From positions 62,001 to 126,000 of the forward strand of contig CAJUQK010000001.1 of the NCBI GenBank assembly GCA_910588205.1: a DNA stretch of 64,000 bases, written 5' to 3'. The notes under the pieces were generated by a model. It searched no databases and was not told the DNA's origin. It was given only the letters and a program-made list of their open reading frames with translations. The position numbers were made by a program, and so were the translations under genes. Position 1 is the stretch's first letter; each line of letters starts with the position of its first letter. This DNA is from an uncultured Eggerthellaceae bacterium (GTDB taxonomy: Bacteria; Actinomycetota; Coriobacteriia; Coriobacteriales; Eggerthellaceae). This document shows positions 60,115 through 64,000 of this stretch, in pieces.

Positions 60115-60591
60115 TCATATGGTCACTCGTCGAAGAGGCTTCTCCATCTTTTCGAAGACCAGCTTTGCGTCGTTTTCGAGATCGATGATTCCGTGTCCGA
60201 CCGTACGATAACCTCTGTGCTCATAGAGCAAGGCAGCAGGGAGAGATGCGTCGAGTACCGCCATCTCATGATCCTTGCCGATGATGTTCTCAAGATGGTC
60301 GATGATCATGGACCCGCAGCCTTTGCCTTGGCAGGCCGACAGGACATACACTCCCGTGATGTGATTGCCATCAAAGCAGCCCGTTCCAATGATCTCGCCG
60401 TCCTCTACGAGAACACCCATGTTGCCTGAAGCGACACCCTCTCGAACATGGTCCAGGCTATGCAGATCACAGAAGAATCCTGTCACCTCAGCAGGGTAAT
60501 ACTTGGGGTAGATGGATCGAATGGTGGTTTGCAAGACGCGATGGATATCATCTACCTGTTCTTCAGTCGCAGTTATATATTCCATTGCCAC
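60115..60591 (-). CDS. GNAT-family N-acetyltransferase
   Basis: 158-aa GNAT-fold protein. The acetyl-CoA binding motif VYVLSACQGKGCGSMIIDHL near 80-100, residues Q/R-x-x-G-x-G/A, and a helical C-terminus place it in the family; substrate unknown. It starts at GTG 60591, with an ATG six bases later as alternative; AAGGAAG precedes both. It follows the 115-aa gene by 25 bp on the minus strand. Confidence 0.85.
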   Translation of the reverse strand: MAMEYITATEEQVDDIHRVLQTTIRSIYPKYYPAEVTGFFCDLHSLDHVREGVASGNMGVLVEDGEIIGTGCFDGNHITGVYVLSACQGKGCGSMIIDHLENIIGKDHEMAVLDASLPAALLYEHRGYRTVGHGIIDLENDAKLVFEKMEKPLRRVTI

Positions 60592-60616
60592 GGCACTATT
60601 GCTTCCTTTCTCAGGG

Positions 60617-60964
60617 CTAGATGATCACTTCGCCCAGATACTTGTCATGTGGTTGGATGAGGCACTTATCGATCAGCTTCCAGTAGGATCCATATAAGTC
60701 CTTCTGAGCCCTACCGTAATCTTCTTTGGATTCGAATTCCCAGAAGAGAACGTACTTTGCGCATTTCACGATCCGGGTGAGCTCAACCGGAGGCTGTCCC
60801 TCTCGGATCTGCTCCATATCGATCTTGTATCCCCGCTTCATGAGACGCAACTGCAACAGTCCGGCTCGCTCTTCCAAGAACGGTCTCGCCTCATTCATGA
60901 TGGATTCGAATTCCTCAACCTTGTCGGGCTTCACCTGATAGATGCATATCTCCGAGAATGGCAT
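60617..60964 (-). CDS. Small dimeric alpha/beta-barrel (ABM-like) protein
   Basis: 115-aa protein of the antibiotic-biosynthesis-monooxygenase/Dabb ferredoxin-like fold: an N-terminal beta strand IYQVKPDKVEEFESIM, a helix and a central beta block YVLFWEFESKEDY. No catalytic residue can be assigned; many relatives are small stress-response oxidases or heme-degrading proteins. AAGGGG lies before the ATG. In an operon with the GNAT gene. Confidence 0.7.
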   Translation of the reverse strand: MPFSEICIYQVKPDKVEEFESIMNEARPFLEERAGLLQLRLMKRGYKIDMEQIREGQPPVELTRIVKCAKYVLFWEFESKEDYGRAQKDLYGSYWKLIDKCLIQPHDKYLGEVII

Positions 60965-61148
60965 CGATGTATCCCCTTCTCTCTCATCATAGTAACGCGC
61001 TAAGCGAAGACGAGAACAAAGGGGACGTAGCCCGTTGTTCTCGTTGCTAAGGTTGGCCTTGCCTTATCCGAGAGGCGCGAAAGCAATAAAACAGGCGATA
61101 GCCTGCATCTCCGTTGTCCGATTGCTGCATTTGTATAAATCGAGCAAC

Positions 61149-61184
61149 GAGAATACCCACACTTTTCAAGGTGCGGGTATTCTC
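61149..61184. terminator. Imperfect inverted repeat downstream of guaA
   Basis: GAGAATACCC...AAGGTG-type arms (61149 to 61184), about 16 pairs with two imperfections, in the 253-bp gap between guaA and the ABM-like gene. Likely a terminator for guaA, although no T tract follows; a short CAGGC/GCCTG hairpin lies near 61090. Nothing else is seen in the gap. Confidence 0.5.
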
Positions 61185-61217
61185 CATGAAGAAGCATTAT
61201 AAGAAGAAGCGGAACCG

Positions 61218-62198
61218 CTACTCCCACTCAACCGTCCCTACAGGTTTGGGTGTCAGGTCGTAGCAGACGCGGCAGATGCCCGGTACCTCATGGGTGATGC
61301 GGTCGGTCATGCGCTTCAGAAGCGCCCAATCGAGCTCGGGCACCTCGGCGGTCATGACGTCCACCGTATTGATGGCACGGATGATGGCAGGCCACTCATA
61401 GGCGCGAACGCCATCGCGCACGCCGGTCGCGCGCATATCAGGCACCACGGCGAAGTACTGCCAAGCTCCCACATTCGCCGCTTCCATCTCTTCGCGCACG
61501 ATGGCGTCAGCCTCGCGCAACGCTTCCAGCCTGTCCCGGGTGATGGCCCCCAGGCAGCGCACGCCCAAGCCCGGTCCCGGGAACGGCTGGCGGTCTACCA
61601 TGCCTGCAGACAGCCCCAGCGCCCGGCCCACTTCGCGCACCTCATCCTTATAGAGGAGCTTCACAGGCTCCACCAGGTCGAATTCCAGATCCTCCGGCAG
61701 GCCGCCTACGTTATGGTGGGCCTTCACGCCGTCCTTGGATTCCAGGATGTCCGGATAGATAGTACCCTGAGCCAGGAAGTCAACCTCATCCCCCACCTTG
61801 CGCGCCTCTTCCTCGAACACGCGGATGAACTCAGCGCCGATGATCTTGCGCTTCGTCTCTGGTTCATCAACATCTTCAAGGAGCTTCAAGAAGCGATCCG
61901 TGGCATCCACATAGATCAGGTTCGCATCCATCTGGTTCTCGAACATATCTATGACCTGCTCGGATTCGCCCTTGCGCATGAGCCCGTGATTCACATGGAC
62001 GCAGATCAGATTCTCGCCGATGGCACGGTCGATGAGCGCCGCCACCACAGAACTGTCAACGCCGCCTGAAAGGGCCAACAGGACCTTCCCCTCCCCTACC
62101 TGCTTGCGAATAGCGTCAACCTGCTCTTCGATGAACGCGTTCGCGAGCTCAGGGGTGTTGATACGAGCCATGGAATCAGGACGGACGTTGGGATCCAT
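61218..62198 (-). CDS. guaA: GMP synthase, ATP-pyrophosphatase subunit only
   Basis: 326-aa protein corresponding to the C-terminal two-thirds of bacterial GuaA: ATP-PPase P-loop LSGGVDSSV (43-51), the QGTIYPDILES block, and the C-terminal GMPS dimerisation domain ending KPVGTVEWE. The glutamine-amidotransferase domain (about 200 residues) is absent. The start with GAGGAGG just upstream is clear, so this is not a clipped prediction. It converts XMP to GMP using ammonia, or with a separate GATase encoded elsewhere. Confidence 0.93.
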   Translation of the reverse strand: MDPNVRPDSMARINTPELANAFIEEQVDAIRKQVGEGKVLLALSGGVDSSVVAALIDRAIGENLICVHVNHGLMRKGESEQVIDMFENQMDANLIYVDATDRFLKLLEDVDEPETKRKIIGAEFIRVFEEEARKVGDEVDFLAQGTIYPDILESKDGVKAHHNVGGLPEDLEFDLVEPVKLLYKDEVREVGRALGLSAGMVDRQPFPGPGLGVRCLGAITRDRLEALREADAIVREEMEAANVGAWQYFAVVPDMRATGVRDGVRAYEWPAIIRAINTVDVMTAEVPELDWALLKRMTDRITHEVPGICRVCYDLTPKPVGTVEWE

Positions 62199-62351
62199 TA
62201 AGACCTCCTCTGGGTTGACGGATGAGAGCCACCGGACTTCTCTGGAAGAGATTATAGCGTCCTTGGCAAGCGGAGCCTTCCTTACCAGCGAACGGGATAG
62301 GGTAAGATGCGAAGGGATGAAGAGAGGCTAACGAAGGAGCAAAGGGCAGCC

Positions 62352-63482
62352 ATGCATAGCTTTCGGAATGATTACTCTGAGGAGTGCCACCCCCTGGTCT
62401 TGGAAGCCCTTGCGAAGTTCGCTTCAGAACAGCAGCCGGGATACACGGAGGATGCCCATTGCGAGCGGGCAAGGATGCTATTGCGTGAGACGATGCTGCG
62501 CTCCCTTGAACGCTCAGGAGCCCAAGACGGCCATCGGGAACGCGTTCGTGATTCCGTGATCGAATTCGTTTCCGGTGGTACCATGGCGAACCTCCTGACG
62601 ATCTCATCTGCGCTGCGCCCCTACGAGTGCGTGATAGCGGCCCCCGAGGGTCATATCAATGTCCATGAGACCGGCGCCATCGAAGCTACGGGCCATAAGG
62701 TCCTCACCACCTCCGATATGAATGGGCTGCTCAGCGTCGAAGGGGTGGATGCTGTCATGGCAGAGCATGGTTACGGTCAAGATCACCACATGGTGATGCC
62801 ACGCATGCTCTACCTCTCCTTCTCTACGGAGATGGGGATGGTCCATTCCGCCGCTCAGCTGGCCGCCCTACGCGCCTACGCGGATACCCATGACCTGCTC
62901 ATCTACATAGATGGGGCACGGCTTGCGGCAGGGTTGGCAAGCCCGGGTACGGATGCCACGTTGGCCGATATCCTCAAAACGGCCGATGCTTTCACCTTTG
63001 GCGGTACGAAGAACGGAGCGCTCTTCGGTGAAGCCGTCGTGCTCCTCGATCCTGCTGCCTTCGGCAGCTTCAAAGCGGCCCAGAAGCAACGCGGCGCCCT
63101 CATGGCGAAGGGCTTCCTCTATGGCATCCAGTTCGAGGCACTCTTCGATCAGTACGGGTGCGAGGCTGGCATCCCCGGATCAGAGGAGGACGAGCCGCTC
63201 TACTTCTCCTTGGGCAGGCATGCCAATGCTATGGCTGCTGCTCTTGAGGACGCTTTGAAGCGCAACGGCTTCACTCATCTGGTCAGCCAGGGACAGACGA
63301 ATCAGGTATTCGTTCGAGTGGATGCAGATACCGCTCGCCTCCTTGCAGAGCGGTTCGGCTGCGAGTTCTTCGGCGTGCCTTGCGAAGGCGAACAGATCGT
63401 GCGGTTCGTTTGCTCCTGGGCGACCGAACCTGAGCATATCGAAGAGCTCGATCGTACGCTCCGAAGCCTTCATAGCCGATAA
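62352..63482 (+). CDS. ltaE: Low-specificity L-threonine aldolase
   Basis: 376-aa PLP-dependent aldolase that splits threonine to glycine and acetaldehyde. SFRNDYSEECHPLVLEAL at the N-terminus, EFVSGGTMANLL near 83-94, an Asp in YIDGARLA that binds the pyridine nitrogen, and the Schiff-base K220 in GGTKNGAL. The ATG at 62352 has AAAGGG upstream and matches family N-termini; an ATG at 62307 adds 15 residues. Divergent from guaA. Confidence 0.92.
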   Translation: MHSFRNDYSEECHPLVLEALAKFASEQQPGYTEDAHCERARMLLRETMLRSLERSGAQDGHRERVRDSVIEFVSGGTMANLLTISSALRPYECVIAAPEGHINVHETGAIEATGHKVLTTSDMNGLLSVEGVDAVMAEHGYGQDHHMVMPRMLYLSFSTEMGMVHSAAQLAALRAYADTHDLLIYIDGARLAAGLASPGTDATLADILKTADAFTFGGTKNGALFGEAVVLLDPAAFGSFKAAQKQRGALMAKGFLYGIQFEALFDQYGCEAGIPGSEEDEPLYFSLGRHANAMAAALEDALKRNGFTHLVSQGQTNQVFVRVDADTARLLAERFGCEFFGVPCEGEQIVRFVCSWATEPEHIEELDRTLRSLHSR

Positions 63483-63499
63483 AGCTCCCCGGAAAGAGA

Positions 63500-63524
63500 A
63501 CGGCGGCCCTAGGAGAGCCGCCGT
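63500..63524. terminator. Bidirectional terminator hairpin between ltaE and the permease gene
   Basis: ACGGCGGC (63500-63507) and GCCGCCGT (63517-63524) form an 8-bp stem with a nine-base loop. On the minus strand TTCTCTTTCC follows, suiting the permease transcript; plus-strand T residues are sparse. Confidence 0.6.
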
Positions 63525-63559
63525 GAGCCTATCGTTCTTGATGATGCCGCGGAAGTTCG

Positions 63560-64000
63560 CTAGAACTCGTCCAGCTTCACATCTCGCTTCAAGCCGAAGT
63601 GCAGTATCAGGTAGTAGATCGTACCGATGATGACCCAGCTGATGCCTAAGGTCATGGCAAGGCTATCCAGGCTGATCCACACATATCCGATGATGAAGAA
63701 GCCCACTACCGGCACGATCAGATGTCGCAGGATGTTCTTCGACTTCTTCCGGAACATGAAATAGTAGATGATCGTCAGGTTCAAGATCATGAAAGCAGTG
63801 AGCGCTCCGAAGTTGACGCAGCTTGAGATGGCAGCGATACCTAGGCTATTGAAGATCACCACCAAGACGATGGAGAGCGCGCCGATGAAGATGGCGGCCA
63901 CATAGGGCGTCTTGTACTTGTCGTGGATCTTGGCGAGGGCCTTCGGCATGAGGCGGTCGCGGCTCATGGCGTACAGGATGCGCGCGATGGCGGTCTGGGC
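63560..64000 (-). CDS. Amino acid permease (APC family), C-terminal part
   Basis: Partial: the gene enters from beyond 64000. The visible 146 codons contain an ARILYAMSRDRLMPK loop and RKKSKNILRHL, and four membrane helices (about 30-55, 58-78, 90-110, 115-135 of the visible part), typical of the last helices of APC transporters. Cationic or small amino-acid substrates are common in the family but cannot be specified. It fits amino-acid fermentation. Confidence 0.85.
   Translation of the reverse strand, partial: AQTAIARILYAMSRDRLMPKALAKIHDKYKTPYVAAIFIGALSIVLVVIFNSLGIAAISSCVNFGALTAFMILNLTIIYYFMFRKKSKNILRHLIVPVVGFFIIGYVWISLDSLAMTLGISWVIIGTIYYLILHFGLKRDVKLDEF

Noticed and set aside
61000..61227. 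75-codon frame downstream of guaA
   Set aside because: Overlaps the guaA end and the inverted repeat, no ribosome-binding site, low-complexity composition.

Overview
This 64 kb window is bacterial chromosome, roughly 57-60% GC by eye, densely packed with genes in long co-directional runs. The gene order rnj-ftsK-(RodZ-like)-rimO-pgsA-cinA-recA-recX-miaB-miaA-dapF-hflX-lexA-nrdR is the one found in Actinobacteria. RNase Y and RNase J together, SpoVS, LexA boxes of the CGAAC-N4-GTTCG type, a group 4 Ech hydrogenase and an indolepyruvate:ferredoxin oxidoreductase all suggest a strictly anaerobic, amino-acid-fermenting member of class Coriobacteriia. An Eggerthellaceae-like relative is a guess; genus cannot be read from the sequence. 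There are no phage genes, IS elements or CRISPR arrays, so this is core chromosome with a few metabolic and regulatory curiosities.

Layout. 1-18948 (+): the end of rnj, ftsK, an HTH/membrane RodZ-like protein, yajQ, rimO, a pgsA-cinA gene fusion, recA-recX behind a LexA-box promoter, rny behind a leader that ends in an intrinsic terminator, an orphan GHKL ATPase, spoVS, miaB, miaA, dapF and hflX; lexA is convergent with hflX and divergent from nrdR-dut. 18987-31359 (-): a long cluster with a CDP-alcohol phosphatidyltransferase, a VanW protein, two PaaK-type aryl-CoA ligases each next to a double-ACT protein, a D,D-carboxypeptidase, a zinc-ribbon/FHA protein, iorA-iorB, gluQ and an unknown gene. 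31497-36851 (-): a complete echABCDEF operon. 37033-37628 (-): tRNA genes Leu(GAG), Val(GAC), Gly(GCC) and Cys(GCA), with readable promoters and terminators. 37692-42654 (-): gap-pgk-tpiA-gpmI-secG. 42844-47938 (-): uvrC-rapZ-yvcK-whiA. 48100-64000: a DEAD-box helicase, glutamate dehydrogenase, an EamA transporter, a membrane-anchored unknown protein, SOS-controlled uvrA, dnaG divergent from dgt, a thioesterase, small genes, a GMP synthase that consists of the ATP-pyrophosphatase half only, a threonine aldolase, and the end of an amino-acid permease.

How it fits together. The IOR and aryl-CoA ligase genes, glutamate dehydrogenase, threonine aldolase and the permease fit amino-acid fermentation. 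IOR would reduce ferredoxin while oxidising aryl-pyruvates, and Ech would reoxidise ferredoxin to H2 while pumping ions. Lower glycolysis is present as one operon. Three LexA boxes (recA, the lexA/nrdR divergent region, uvrA) define a local SOS regulon, and a probable NrdR box overlaps the nrdR promoter, so DNA repair and dNTP supply meet at one intergenic region. The most unusual items are the PgsA-CinA fusion, the charged tail on EchD, the orphan ATPase coupled to RNase Y, the stand-alone GMP synthase half, the terminator-ended leader before rny, and a 14-bp perfect inverted repeat inside the dacA signal-peptide codons.
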